The notes under the pieces are model-generated. The model was not told where the DNA came from. It did not search any database and was given only the letters and a program-made list of their open reading frames with translations. This document shows positions 13,401-28,400 of a stretch of 64,000 bases of DNA, piece after piece; position 1 is the first letter of the stretch, and every line of letters starts with the position of its first letter. Position numbers and translations under genes: made by a program. Location: positions 138,246,096 through 138,310,095 of the forward strand of contig CM065802.1 of the NCBI GenBank assembly GCA_033398695.1, written 5' to 3'. Source of the DNA: Orobanche coerulescens. Its lineage: Eukaryota; Streptophyta; Magnoliopsida; Lamiales; Orobanchaceae.

Positions 13401-16400
13401 AATGTATGCATAACCCTCAAACCTTTAAGAATATTAACAAAACGATGTTGGGCAAAACAAGCATACATATGACAGAAATGAACTCACAAGAGAGACGATA
13501 CCCGGTAAATACTGCTAACTGATGATCAAGGGAACCTGAAAAAACAATCCATTCATTACCTGTAATGACGATACTGGAAGAGTGGTCTTGCACGTGGACG
13601 AAAGGTGCTCATAGGAGAATCCCCCCTGTAGGTTATGTACAAAAATAAATAGGAGGCCATCAGTAAAACTATCATCCAAAACCTGAAAGGGCCCACCATA
13701 CAGTTCCATGCTAGATAGACGGATGTGCATTCATGGAAGTAGCTAATGTCGATTAATTTGATGGGGAAAATGTAAAAGAGAAGGAAATTTGCAAGACAAA
13801 GTACAGAAACAAGAAGCTCCAAACACTATAATCATTTGAAATGCATGCAAAGCTGGAAAGAGCAGGAATCAGTTGATGAGAGCATCCCTCCCAAGCCAAA
13901 TATGCAGGCCACTCCATCAACAAGTTATAGTTTGAAACCCACCAGTTTCCCTAAGGAACACGTAATAACCACTTCGTATATCAATACTAGAGTGTCAAGT
14001 GATTCACTACGTGATATCTTTTACACATATTTTCATTACATGTTCGTACAAATCTAGAAAATAAAAATAACTATAAAAGAAACCAAATAAAAAATGTGAT
14101 CTGAACTCGGTTTCCTTGTGTAGGGTGTATGAGGTGGACAGTAAAAGAAATCACAAACTGTTCAAAAAACATGCTACAAACTGATGCGTTTGTTGGGAAA
14201 CAATATTATAGAAGGAAACGCAAGGTCAACCTTTGATATGGCAGATCATTCACCAGTATCAATTACTCTTATTTCTAGCAACTAGAATCCTGAATATCCT
14301 TTTATTTCTAGCAGAATATTTCCAATTATTGTATTTCCTATTTTCATAGCTTTTGAAGTCTTTAAATAGCTGCTGGCTTTCATTAGAGAGCTCAAGTTGG
14401 AATTGAATAAAAAAGTTTTTTTTACCAACTCCCTTTTTCTCTCCTGTGCTATTCTTTCAAAATTGGGAAGAATAGCAGCGCTGCTTCTAACTTTGTTTCT
14501 CATATGCCCATAACGCGAAGTATATCCCGAGGTCATATCACAAACACACCAAACAAAGGAAGAACGCTCACATCTGCATTATAACCAATAGACCAAGTAG
14601 GTTTGTACTACTCCCCATCATCATCATCATCATCATCATCCGCTGCACCTTAGTCCCAACCATATTGGGTTTGTGGCATAAAGACTATAGTGTCAATGAC
14701 TCAATTAATGGTATAAAATTAGTTAAAACTAAAAATTCATGCAAAACTTAAAGTAGCAAATTTTACGCCAGATAGCCTTCCTGTGTCAACCTTCATATGA
14801 AGGAGAATGAGATGAAATTCCAAAAGCGTCGTCATCATAGGATACACTTGCATGGAAAACATAATGAGACAAGAGAGTTGAGATAATTGCTATAGGCAAC
14901 CCCATTACAACATACTCCCAATCCCCAAAAAGAGAGAAGGAAAAACAAGAAAGAAACAAAAGAACATGAAGCATATGGGAAGGCCTTCACGGAGACGAAA
15001 TCTCTGGTGTCTTAAATTAAATCCATCTCATTACTCAACTCAGCTAATATATATGTGCGGGGGGGGGGGGGGGGTGGTTACGTTCCATGATGAATGTGTT
15101 GATTTTATATATCAATCACGTAATATAACATGACTTTAGCAATTATCTAAACTCATTACCGGCTCATGATATCTTTCATGTAACCGTAAACACCTATGAT
15201 GTTGATGGTTTTAAGATTCATCTCATTTCTCCTTCGTATGAAGGTTGCGACAGGACCGGAATCCGGCGTAAAACTTTGCCACTTCGTTTTTTGAATGAAT
15301 TGTAATGTTGACTAATTTTAAAAACTTTGCCACTTCGTTTTTTGAATGAATTGCAATGTTGACTAATTTTAAACGATTAATTGGTACTATAATCTTCTTA
15401 CCACCTATTCCAACATAGTTGGGATTAAGGTGCAGTTGATGATGTATGTGTGTGTATATATAATGCCACAAGGAAGGGATGGTTAGGCTACAAGGATCTC
15501 TTCACACACTCCTCTATCTCAAAGAATACCTATAAAGTACACAAGTTTGACGCTATCTAACGGCTCATCTCATGACATGCATTAGATTTGAGCTGAACAA
15601 GGAAAAATGATAGATAACTTCAAAAAGGATAAAAAAAAAAAAAAAAGATTTGACAGAAAACTTCAGTTATTTTTATGTCAACACATCTGACTTCCATATC
15701 CATCCCTATTTGCATGTAGATCCACGTCTTTGTAATTTGATCGTGTGGCAAATGTACGTAAGCCGATCATAAAGAAAATTTGAAATATCATAAATAAGTG
15801 TCTTGACTTTATAGCAAAAGTTATAAACTAGTTCATCCAAGAACATTACAAACATATAGCAGTTTTCAATACATAAAAGCCAATAATATCAATTAAACCT
15901 CAGCATCTAAATCTAAAAATGTTTATATGTACAACATAAGTATAGGCAAAAAATCCGCCAAATCCCGGTCTCACTGACCGAATGGCGGCCTCAGTTGTTA
16001 ATTAATCAACCTCTTGACATCAGAAGGTGAATTAACTAACATGAGACTCCATATCTCAAACGCTTTATACAATTGAGTATGAGAAAACCTAAAAACAATC
16101 ACAAGGGGTTAATTGAAAAGGTCACATATTGCAAGCCCCATAATTGCTCTACTAAGAAATTACTTAGTTACAAGTTTTCAATAAAAATCAAGAAGTTACG
16201 AAGAAGGGTGTGTTGATTTGTAAAATGAGGAAACATGCATCCAAAGATAGATATTGTGGCAAGATAATTCATAATGGACTAAAATAATCATATATTGAAT
16301 AAAAATAGATGACGCACGAACATACCAAATCTGATTACACCCTGATTTGGTGCGCTTTAGCGCTGTTATTGCTCTCAAATGGGGAAAAGTTGAAGTTGAA

Positions 16401-19400
16401 TTGGTAACAGTAGTCAGCAACGAGGGCTGCAGTAGTTGATCGAGATAAAGCAAGTCTGCAGTTCCAAAGCCTCTCCAAGATTTACCCTTCATTTCGGCTT
16501 CCATGTCGCCAACAAGAAGAGCTGCTGCACCAACTTTTAGGAAATTTTGGGATCGTATGTCTTGGAGATTCAGAATGATATCGCTGTAGATGAGTGCGTA
16601 TTTTCAGAAATTGGTACAGCTAAAAACAGTTGCAGTTAATACTAAATAACAGCAGCTTGAAATATAAGAGACCTTTGGGGCAAGAGAAGTGACAATTGTT
16701 GTTCTCCACACCAACGCCATCTGAAAAAATCAAGTGCCATAAACTCAAGATCTCCAAGTTCATCAACTTCTTCAGCAATCGGGGATTCAAAAACGGATGC
16801 AATTGATGTGTCCTTGCTCTCCAAAGATTCTTTTCCATTTGCAGGACTTAGTTGGGAATTAAGTGATCTGCTCAATAAGGATGACAATGTTGGCAGTGCT
16901 TGTCTTGAAGCAGTTGCAGCTCCGGCCTGTTCAAACAAACGCTTTGGAATATATTGAGCCACCAAAGAGCGGACATAATTTAAGGACTTCACAAGTGCTC
17001 CAAAAGCAAAACTTGACACAGGTAAAGGATTCACATTTGGAGATGAAACTGGAACGCCAGATTGTTGACCTAAGGAACGTGACCATGGTGCCAATTTCCG
17101 GCTAGGGCTCACTACACACTCAGCAATTATACTAATGCAAAACCGATCAATCTGTAATAAAGTGTCCTCGCTCGGTTTATATCTGCAATGCGAAACAGGG
17201 GCTTGCGCATGAGACCATAAGCCAAATAATATTCATGGGCAACCATGTTAGATCCTTAACCACACTGATCTAAAGATTAAAATTTTATTTATCACCCTCC
17301 AGCCGGCACCATGTTAACCTTTACTCTCTGTATCATATAAAATCAACGGGATACAGAGAAAACCGTGTCTAAATCCATAGGATGGGGCAATTACATAGAT
17401 TATGATGCTATTAAATATTTACAATTATTTCTTCTTGGGCTGAGAAAGGACTACAAAGAAGGGTGTTGAGTATGGGAGAAAGTAAAATAATCCAAGATAA
17501 GTGATACTTAAAGCTCGGATAGATTCCACATAATCTGAAGATAACTATGCCAACCCCAATTCTAGTATCTGTCGCAAACCCATATATCAAATATCAAGCA
17601 AGTGCCTTCATCCAATCATAATCATCAATCCAATTACAATTTCAACCATACTATGTGAATCCCTCACAGCCAGCTCAAGCATATTTGACAAATAATAGAA
17701 TATTTAATTATTTTTATGTTTCAAGTAATGCAATAAAAGAATCAGACAGTGAAAAAGGAAGTACATACCACAAATGCTGCAGGTGATTTAGGACAATTTC
17801 CAAAAAAATAAGGAATAAAATTTGGAAAATGGAAATAGATGAAGATAAAGTGTAAAAGTGTACAAGCACATACATGCATGAATTATAAGTTGATGTGGGT
17901 GTGGGATGGGGTTGCATGTGTACAGAGGTACACCGGCATGTGGTGCAAACAGTCACTCATACGGTTATTTCTAATTTTGTGAATTGTCCTGAATGTTGTT
18001 TTTACGTCTTCACCATAGAATTGGCAGGAATGCTTATAGTTTGCAAACACCAATCCATGTATCAGTTGTTAAATGAAATTATTTCTCCATTTACCCAGCC
18101 ATTCCTTCTCAAATCCTGTATTTTCCTTTAGGAATCTACTGCTAATTTGAATCTCACACTTCTCCGCAACACGTCAGAGTAGACATTAATAAAAATTAAT
18201 ACTTGATATACTAAAATCATAATAGCAATAACTAGAAATAATATTTCTTGACCCCTCATCCATTAATGTTGAACCCTTAGTCAATTAGTTGACGCAAAGC
18301 CGCAAAGGCTAGCCACATGATAAAAGAGCTAAATCATGGTTTCATGCTCTGACTCTTAAGTAAGACATGGCAGCTGCTGTGATACCCGTATTTTTCATCC
18401 CTGTATTTTTCGATTCTAGCAACTCGCTTGTGTTCATTGACACATTTTGGACATGTTTTGTTCTGCACTTTTTGTTATTCGAGCGAGTTTTGATATTGTT
18501 TCGGGTTATTCGGTATTTATTATTGCGACTTTTCCGCATTCGGGTCCGATTCTTGTGAAGCTTGCTCGGAATGGTTATTTTGTCGATCCTACTAGTTCGT
18601 TTAACATTTGTGGTCGTGTTGTGAACTTCGGAATTGTTATTCGATCTAGTATCGTGATTTTCGGACTGTTGGGCCGTTTCGTAATTTCCTAAAGTTTGGG
18701 TACTCGTTTTCATACCCGTTTTTACTTATCTTCTATCGTTGGAATCGCATGTTCCATTAACGCTTTTGTTCGTTGTTGAGAATCCTTTGTGAGCGTTTCA
18801 TTGAATTTTCTGAATCATCGCATTTCGGGGTCGTTCGGGGCTGGTCGGGCAGCAGAATGGAATCTGCTGCCAGAATGCAGGTTACGGCCGTAACCTGCAA
18901 TATGTTACGGCCGTAAGGTCGTGGATCTTACGGCCGTAATGGCCTATTGGTAACGGCCGTAACACACCCTCACATTTTGGGCAGAATACCCGTGAGCTGG
19001 GTTACAGCCGTAATATCCTATGTGTTACGGCCGTAACACGCCCAGCAATTAAACTGGGCGACGGGTTTCACTTCATTTTCTCCCTTTCTCCTTCTCTTCT
19101 CGCGGTCGGCGGACGGGTGAAGCTAGGGTTTGGATTCTTGGTCGATTCTACTCAATTCCAACGTGTTTCGGAGGGTCTTAGGTGATTGTAACATCATCCA
19201 ATCGGTTGTTCTTCGCCGGATCGAGGTATTTACTTGTTTTCCCTAGAGTTTGACCTTTTTGGGGATTTTGTTCTTGATCTCGTTTCTAATCCGGTTTTTA
19301 TGAATTGATCGTTGTTAAACATTGTTATTGATCACGTTCTACGGATTGTATATCCATATTCCGGTTTCGTATAATCCGAATCGCGATTCGGTGACCTATT

Positions 19401-22400
19401 GAAGTCTTGAGCAATGCTCGATTTTCCTTCGATTCTTAGATGCGTTTTCCGTTGTTTTCAGTTGCTATGCTCGCAGTGATCACGTTGTTATTGTGTCTCT
19501 CGTGGAGGATATAAGTTTGGGGACTTTCGGTCGAGCTACGTTCTTCGGAGTTGTTCGTGTGTTAACCATCGAAGCAAGTATTCTTGTCTATACGATTTAT
19601 ATTGTGTGAATTGGGGTTGCATATGAAATTGTGTTGGTTTGTACATTTTTGTTGATTGTGCCTTATGTGAGTTATCGTAGTTGTTATGTGGTTATGTGAT
19701 GTTAGTGTTGGTTCATTGCTTGTCATAGAGATATGTCGATAGAGACGTAGTGTCAGGTAGATAGTACACTTAGACGTGTGCTATAATGTTTTGGTGATCA
19801 CCGGGTTGTGTGGGTTATGTTATGTACTACGAGTTGGGTTAATTGTAATGGTTTGATCGGTTGTTATGCCGTTGATGTGTGGAGATGTGTTTAGGATTGT
19901 TAGGATGTAGTATATCTGGGTCGGTCGTAGTTATGAGTCGGATAAATGGCCATTTCTAGCAAGTGCCTTGATTATATATACATTGTGACTAACAATCGAG
20001 ACATGCAGTTTTGATATTGTGTGTGTGTTGTTGTTCTTCCACCCGGAGCGTTCGACGGGGCATCTGGGGGTCGATACTAAGGGGTATGGCCGCGGAAGTG
20101 ATTTTCCACCAGCAGCGTTCGACGGGGCGTTTGGGGGTCGATACTAAGGGGTACGTCCACGGGTTACCAAGTGTGGATGGTTGTGATATTGAGATGAGTT
20201 GATTTATTGTTTTGATGTCATTGTGATATGTCCGGAATATCACAACGATTTGGTTCTCGATGTTGATATACATTATATATTGAATTTTGGTACTTGGCTA
20301 GAATGGCACTAGAATATGTGTCGTATGTATTTAGTTCTTTGGTTGTGAGGTTTTGGCATTGGAAAACGGCCCGTGATATTGTTTCCGTGTATTATAGTTT
20401 GAAAAGGTTCTGGGTTGAGATCCTTATGGTCGTGTAAATGTTACTTGTGGAAAATGACTTTGGGCCGAGACCCAATTGTTTTGAAATGATTTCGTAATTA
20501 AGGACGCGAGGTCCAGAAGGATTTACTATTTATGAAAATGGTTATTACTCAAAACGAGATTTGGGCTGAGTCCCTATTGTCTTCGAATAGGCTTATAATC
20601 TTGGACTCGAAGTCCAAATAAACCTTATGTCATTTTCTAAAACCTCTCGAGTTGATAATTTACTTTCAAGGACCTAAGTCGTATTTTAAACTTTGAAAAC
20701 CTCTCGAGAACTCCTTTAATGGTTTGTCGTCGTCTTATAATAACTGATATTTGTATGGTATATTTTGTATGACTTGAATACTTGTACTAGCCATTCCAAT
20801 GCTAACCCCTTAAATGGGGAAAATGTGTATCATGCATTTCAGGTATGCTTAGTTCGTTGGAGCAATCACAGGGACGACATGGAAGAAGGCGGGCCGCGAT
20901 ACTAATCAATAGTTAGAGTCTAGTTTGATGTTATCTTGTTGAGTTGTCTTCAGTCTTCCGCTGTATTGTAATTTGACCCCTGCGAGGGTATGTACACTAA
21001 TGAGTTTATTTTGGGTTGGTTTAGTCGGTCAATGTAATTTAATATTTGACCTTATCGGTCTATGTTAGTATGTTGTTTGACATCGGCCGGTCAAACGTTT
21101 ATTCGTGCCGTGGTGGTTAGCCTGGTATATCCTTGTGGAAAAAGGGTCTACGGCGTGTATTATTCCCGGTGGGTTCTGGGGATGTTAAATTTATGGTATC
21201 AGAGCTTAGGTTGTGGAAACCTAGGCTGTCGGATCGAGTCGTGTCTTGTCGCGTCGTCCGAGTTTTCAGTTAACAAGTTGACTTGTGCATTGTCATATCA
21301 TGTCGTTCGTGTTCGTTGAGATTCGTATCATGAACGACCGTCATCTTCGTGCGACCTGTGGACGTAAATCTCCCCTTAAATATACGTTATATTTTATATT
21401 TTGTGTGGTACAATTGTGTTTGCAAGTAGAGGCGAGATAGAAACCGTATTTGATACTTGTGGTATATTACGTGTGTGGCAATTGGGATCATAGTAGTCAA
21501 TAGCGACCTTAGCGGCCGCTATAGCGCATAGCGATGCGATGCGACCGGGCTATTCCCTGACAGTCACGGCGGCGATTAGGGTAGCGGCCGCGAACTGCCG
21601 CTTTCTACACTATTGCACAGTAGCGATAGCGGTCATAGCGGCTGCTAAGTTCAATTTTATATACTATATTTTTTTAATTTTTGTAAAATAGAAATAAATA
21701 ATAATAAAAAAAAAACCCTGATTAATATAAAGCCCAAACCCAACACATACCCGCTGCAAAAAACCCAAACTCCAAGCCGATTGCCGCCACCCAACTCCAA
21801 GCCGACCATCGCCGCCGTCTTCGTCCAAGCAGATGATCACCGCCCTTAAAGTAAGTATTTTTTTAACTTCTTTTTGCTTCCGTAATAGCTGTGAAGCTTT
21901 TGTTTTGTATAGCACTGGTTTTTAATAATATTTTCTCTAAATAAGTTTTTTTTATATAATTCTTAAAGTAAATTAAGTTTTTGTTATTAAATTTGATGGG
22001 TATTTTTTTTTTAATAAAAATGTTTGCAAGACAGTTTAATTTTACATTTTGTACGGAGTTTTTTTATTTTCATTTTGCAGGCATACTTTTATTTTTTTCT
22101 TATTAACCCTCCGACTCCCCCGTTTCTTTTTCTTTCTTTTCGTTCCTACGTATTTTCCTCATGTTTTCCTACTCATCGCCGAAGTCCAGACTCCGGTTCA
22201 CTCTTGATGTTTTTTATTCTAGTAATCGATTGCCATTTGAGGTTTCATCTTTGATGACGATTAATGAACTAGACTTTGTTTTCACTTTAATGGATCTAAT
22301 TATTGCCTTATATATATATATATATATACTTGTCGCTATATTTGAATTTAGCGGCCGCTATTGTAGCGCTATCGCTATATAGCTAAACGGGCACGTGACC

Positions 22401-25400
22401 GCTACGGGCTGCTAATCGCCATTGACTACTATGATTGGGATATACTGGTAGATTGAGTTTTGACTGGTACAACGTGTTGTGGAAGTCTCGGACATTACTG
22501 TATTCCAGAAGGCGTATTGACGACAGAGATTGTCAAAAACGCAAACGGATGGTTTCGACGCATGTTTGAATCTGAGACTATATTCATGAGTGGTATCGAT
22601 TAGTATGATGATTTGAATGCTAGATGGGCACGTGTTTGAGAACCGAATATGTTTGACATTGTTGCTAATGGCTACAAACGTGTTCTTATTGATAACTGTG
22701 TTGGCTGCGCGTGTATTTGAAAATGTTTCTGAAAATTTCAGAGACTTGAGTATGTTGTGAAAATCAGAATCTTCTCAAACATTTTACTAGTACGGTTAAA
22801 CAGCGGTTACATTGAATTTTGAAAAAATTTCCGAAACTTTGGACAAGCCGGCCGTATATTTTCAAAGAAGAAAGTTGATTGATTGTTTCTTGCTACCTCA
22901 GAGTACGCTCATCGTTAGCTACATCTGCTGCACGTGTATTTTTAAATGACTTACAAGTATGTCGCAATCTTAGTTAAACTAGAAAATGTTGGTGACTATC
23001 TTATCGGTATGCATAAGTAGTGACGTAGCGAATACATTGTTTTTAATTATAAACGTTTTGAGTTTTAAAAAAGTGATCGTGCACTTTCATAGAAGCCTTG
23101 CGACGGAGTGCGAAGGCTATGTTTTAATGTACTTTCGACATTTTAGTAATTATCACCGTCATCAATCTTTTGTCATATTTGAAAGAATTTTAGAATGGTT
23201 TTAGCCTATTGATGTTAATTTCAAATAGCTAGAGTATACGATTTTAAAATCTTTCACACCATAAAATTTTTATATTTTAAACCAAAATGTGATGTTTTAT
23301 TTTCAAAAATTTATAGATAGTGAAAGATGGAGAATCTTACTCGGCTTAAACTTTAAACTCGGTATTGGAGTAATTGACTGAGAAGAGTCAGTCGGCGCCC
23401 GCTAATGTCATTATTAGCGCACACTAATTTTGTACCCAATTGTTGTGTTGCGTGGTTTCGGTTTGTTTTGTAGCCCGTGTAATGTTATTTCGACATGATT
23501 TCTCTTGACAAATGACGTTTTAATGGATTTTAATATTCCGAATCATGGTTTTGCAAATGATTTCAGAAAGAAACAATTTCGACCTATTCCTTATAGTTTT
23601 GGTAAAACAGCCCAAGGTGCCAAAAGTGTTTTCCAATCTTATTTCAGAAAAACTTTATGAACTCAGATTTTAAAATGTTACTATTTAAACAAATATCTCG
23701 GGGACTTTTTGAAAAAGAATGTTATCAATGATTTACTACTATGACGTACGATTGTGGAGGCCGTGTCTGTTTTTGTATCGATATTGAACGTAAATTTTCC
23801 GTTGATATGGTCATGTGGTGGTCCATCAGTCACGACTGTAAGTTCCATTTCTTGCTATTGTAATTATTATACCCGTATAACTTTCGTGAGTGAATATTTT
23901 GTGTGATGTTATTGGCTTACGTCGGTATGTTGCGATGAATCGGCATTATGGGTATTATTTGTGATGTTATGTTCCATAGAGCGGAGCGGTTGTGTGTTCA
24001 GTATGCCGAGAAGACGAGGTCAAGGTTGTAGCGGTGGACATAGTCAGAAGCATGGTGAGGTACGTGATCAGAGGCAAGTAGCCGGAGAGAATGTCATTGT
24101 TGGCAGAAATCCAACGTTCGTAATGACTATCATTGACGAATCCTATGTTTGTGGCAATAGAGGGGGATTCATCGGGACGTAAGGGAACGGGGGTCCATAG
24201 ACCTCAACCCCCGTATCAATCGATTGTGGAACCTTCTAGGCCAGCTGGAAAATCTAGGAGATCCAGGGCGGTATCGTTGACTGTGGGTAACTTACCTAGA
24301 TGCTTCAACTGTAATGTTCCGGGTCATGAACGCGCGAATTGTAAGAAGCTGCCGGTAGCTTGCTATAATTGTGGACACAAGGGGCATCGAGTGCAGTACT
24401 GTGATGAAGTATCTAGATCAATCATGACCACTGAGAGAGCCATTCATATGATGGAGGCGGGTCCAGAAAGTAAGAGGCAGTAGACCTCGGGTAACTTTTC
24501 CAGAGGTCAGATTCGTGAGCTTGCGGCTTTGCATTATCCATTTGGGAGCACCTCTCGTTCGTTTGGTCAGTCCAAGAATCTCACCCCAGAGGTGAGTAAG
24601 GTGAGCGGCGTGAAGATGTGCTTCAACTGTAGTCGTGTGGGCCATACGCGGCCGAATTCTCGCGCACCGCAGGTTAACTGTTTCAAGTGTGGTCATTTGG
24701 GACACCAAGCGGTGCACTGCGAAACCATCGTTGAGATGTTCGGGAATCGGAGACCCGCTCCTGCCCGTGGAGGGTCCAGTGGGGCCCAGTGACGTTATTG
24801 CGTGTTGTATTATGGGTTTTGTCTTATGTGAGGAATGATAATTGTTGTGCGAACCTTTTTACTGCGTTTGTGTTCTACCTTGTTATTTTATTTAAGTTTC
24901 GCGACGAAACTTATTTTTAGTGGGGTAGAATGTGATACCCGTATTTTCCATCCCTGTATTTTTCGATTCTAGCAACTCGCTTGTGTTCATTGACATATTT
25001 TGGACATGTTTTGTTCTGCACTTTTTGTTATTCGAGCGAGTTTTGATATTGTTTCGGGTTAAACGGTATATTATTGCGACTTTTCCGCATTCTGGTCCGA
25101 TTCTTGTGAATCTTGCTCGGAATGGTTATTTTGTCGATCCTACTAGTTCGTTTAACATTTGTGGTCGTGTTGTGAACTTCGGAATTGTTATTCGATCTAG
25201 TATCGTGATTTTCGGACTGTTGCGCCGTTTCGTAATTTCCTAAAGTTTAGGTACTCGTTTTCATTTTTTTTTGGGAGGGAAAACGTCCAATGTGGACGGG
25301 GGTTGAGGCGGGACCCACCAACCTGTGAGATAAAGAGAATATGAAGAGTACAAACAATCTGACCCGAATTATGACCAAAAATGGGCCATAATCCGGATCC

Positions 25401-28400
25401 TTAATCTAAAAAACAAAGTACCTAAGGCCCGCTAAAGAAATACAAGCTGCACCACTAAAGGCGTGGGCTAATGTGTGGACCGATAGGTAAAAAATCACCT
25501 CCGAATTGTGACCAAAAATGGGCCATAAACCAGATCCTAATAACTAAAATCCAGCAGCCCGCTGGAGAAATACAAGGTGCACCACTAAAAACGTGGGCTA
25601 ATGTGCGGGCCCGTAGCAAAAAATCATATGATAAAATACTACCTAAATCTAAAAAAAGGGTAGCCAAGCCGGTCCATCCGTATAAGAGAGAGAAGAAACG
25701 GAGGAGCAGTATCATATGAATAAGTCTGAATACCGAGGGACAACACGCCGAGCTCAGAGAGATAATCAGCCGGCCTGTTGCCCTCCCGGAAAATGTGGGT
25801 GACTCTGTACTGAATGTCTCGGAGAATGTGTCGGATACGCATAAGGGTGTGACGAACCTGCCAAGAGCCCCGATGGCCAGATGAAAGCAGGGTCACCACA
25901 GCAGCAGCATCAAGCTCAATCCAAACAAGTCTCGATCTCTGGGAAGCCAAAATCAGTCCAATAGCAAGCGCCTGGATCTCTGCATCAAAGCTCGAAGAGG
26001 CCTGAAAAGAGGAGTGGAAAGCAAGGAGTAGCTCTTCGTGATGAATCAGACCTCCACCACCAGCAATCTGAGTATCTCTATCAAACGAGCCATCCGTGTT
26101 TAGCTTGATCCAAGGGGCCTCGGGTCAAAGCCAAACCACCAGAACAGGGCGATGAGTCTGAGCGGGAGAGGGAGAAGCTCGCTGGAAACGGTCAGGAGGC
26201 GAGCACCCCGACCAGAACTCTGAAGAAATAAGCCCCACAGCATATAGCAATGAGACATGGCGCTCTACGTGCACAATAACATGAGAAGTAAGAAAAGTAA
26301 CCGCCCTATGCTTTACACTATCCCTCTCCGTCCAGATGAACCAAAGGATCAGATAAGAAATAATGAAAGCAGCGTGCCTAAAGTGTGTGCCATGTGAGAA
26401 AAAACTCAGGAGCTCAGAGATATTATCAGTATGGGGTAAGGATAAATGAGTCCATGCGCCAAAATAATCTTACACGTCACGAGCCACATCACTCTCCAAG
26501 AAAAGGTGGGCAAGGGTCTCGGAATGGTAGGTATGGGTAAGGGTAAGGGTACAACATGAGCATCTGGAGGCCAAGGAAACGCCCCTCCTCTGTAAGACAT
26601 CATCAGTCGGGATCCGTCGCAGTAGAAGTCGCCAAATGAATACCGATATCGAAGGTGTGAGTAAGGTAGTCCAAATGGCCCTGAAAATGAGATTAGCCTG
26701 ATCCCTCACCCTGATGTGAGACCAAGCTGACGCCAATGAGAAGGCACCCGAAGATGTAAGGGTCCAGCACATGCTACCCGAATCCTCCTCGGCAATGGGA
26801 GTCGCGAGAATCTCCTGTATGAACGGAGGGATAAATCCTAGCTAATCACCAACAATGGACTCTAGTCTGCCCCGGTCCCAACTCCCATCCACCCAGAGAT
26901 CATTAATCCTAAGATGGGGTCTACGAGTAATCTCACAATAAGACAAAATAGGTCTATCCCCAATCCAAGTGTCATCCCAAAAACTGACCTCCCCGCTGCC
27001 ACTACCGGAGTCAACAAATGAACCCCTGAGCCTCGATACCCACGCGGAGGAGACGACGCCAAGGGCGGCTGGCATGAGCTTTAAGAGCAGTACGCATAAG
27101 TGTTGAAGGGCCAGCGGAGCAGTATTTGCAGAGCATAAACTGCGCCCACAAAGACGTGCCCGTGCGAAGGCGCCACCAGAGGTTATAACTAAAAGCTCCG
27201 AGAGACTCCGAATCCCGAGGCCTCCCTCGGAGACCGGGCGGCAGATCTGCCGCCAACAGACCCAATGCGTCTTCCTCTTAGGACCGACAGCACCCCAGAA
27301 GTATCTCGCCATAATCTGCTCGAGCTCCTGGATAACATACTGGGGTGGATCCAACACCTGAAGAAGGTGCAACGTGCAGAGAGTGCTCTTAATAAGAGCC
27401 AAGCGACCCCCAAAAGCAAGGTGGCGATGGAACCAACCAGAGATCCTATCCAACACCCGTTGCTTCACCCCAGCAAAGAGCTCTCGTCTCATAAAGCCTT
27501 TGTAAAGGGGTGCACCAAGATAGGTGATGGGGAGATCACCCTGGCGGAAACTGGTAAGATCATGAACTCTCTGATGCCAACGAGGCGCGTGCTTCGGAGC
27601 GAGGATGAAAGTGCTCTTCTGGGTGCTAACCATCTGCCCGGAGGCCATGGAATAGTGATCCAGGAGTCGCATAAGATCAACGAGACCATCATCCACAGCC
27701 CGTGTGAATATAATGATGTCATCGGCATAGGAGAGGTGCGAGACACGGAAAGGCCGTCCGGCAGTCCTGTACCTCATCAAAGGATGGTCTCAAATGAATC
27801 GATCCAAGCAGCGCGATAAGTAATCAGCGGCAAGCACGAAGAGGGACGGAGAAATGGGGTCGCCCTGACGCAAACCCCGACTAGAGGCAAAATAGCCGGC
27901 CGGACTGTCGTTCACCAAAATGGAGAACGTGCAACTCTCGACGCAGTGACGAATGAACAGAATCCATCTAGCCGGGAATCCCATCTTCACCAGGACCTCA
28001 CGTAAAAAATGCCAGTGCACCCTATCATACGCCTTAGCCATATCAAGCTTCAGCGCAAGGTTCGGTACACCATGAATGTCCGAAACGTGAAGGTCGTGAA
28101 TCAGTTCCTGGGCCAAAAGTATATTATCCGAAATAACCCGCCCCTGAACGAATCCACTCTGGTTCGGAGAGATGACAAGAGGAAGGACAGAAGCGAGCCG
28201 AGCGTTAAGGATTTTCGTGATAATCTTATTGGTCACATTACACAGACTAATAGGCCGGTAATCTGACCAACCGCTCGGAACAGGCTTCTTCGGGATCAAG
28301 ACGACCATGGTCGCCGTGAAGTCCGGAGGCATGGGAGGACCATCAAAGAACTCGAGCATAACCCCCTCCACATTGGAAGAAACAATCTCCCAATAGTGTT

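Larger units (their letters stand above)
13626..16325 (-). other. Intron 5 (2,700 bp)
   Basis: Holds a (CAT)n/LINE tail, a poly-G run (about 15058-15074) and a roughly 55-bp near-identical tandem duplication around AAACTTTGCCACTTCG (about 15270-15373). No gene seen. Confidence 0.6.
18378..21189 (+). repeat. Retroelement I 5' LTR (2.8 kb)
   Basis: Intact LTR of 2,812 bp. Contains the TTACGGCCGTAA array (18877-19039), a tandem repeat (20039-20168) and the TGCTAAC-hairpin-CAG block (20800-20842), ending GATGTTAAA. Confidence 0.88.

Noticed and set aside
13184..13522. Plus-strand open frame over exon 7
   Set aside because: It is the antisense shadow of a real exon on the minus strand and has no recognisable motif.
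14600..14640. CRISPR-like or regulatory repeat
   Set aside because: It is a plain (CAT)n microsatellite next to a LINE/SINE tail in plant DNA.
18342..18713. Open frames on both strands at the start of LTR I
   Set aside because: Both lie in LTR sequence that is repeated at 24931-25261 with changes that do not respect a frame; low-complexity composition.
27265..27819. 184-codon plus-strand frame
   Set aside because: Exact antisense of the LINE reverse transcriptase, which carries all expected motifs.
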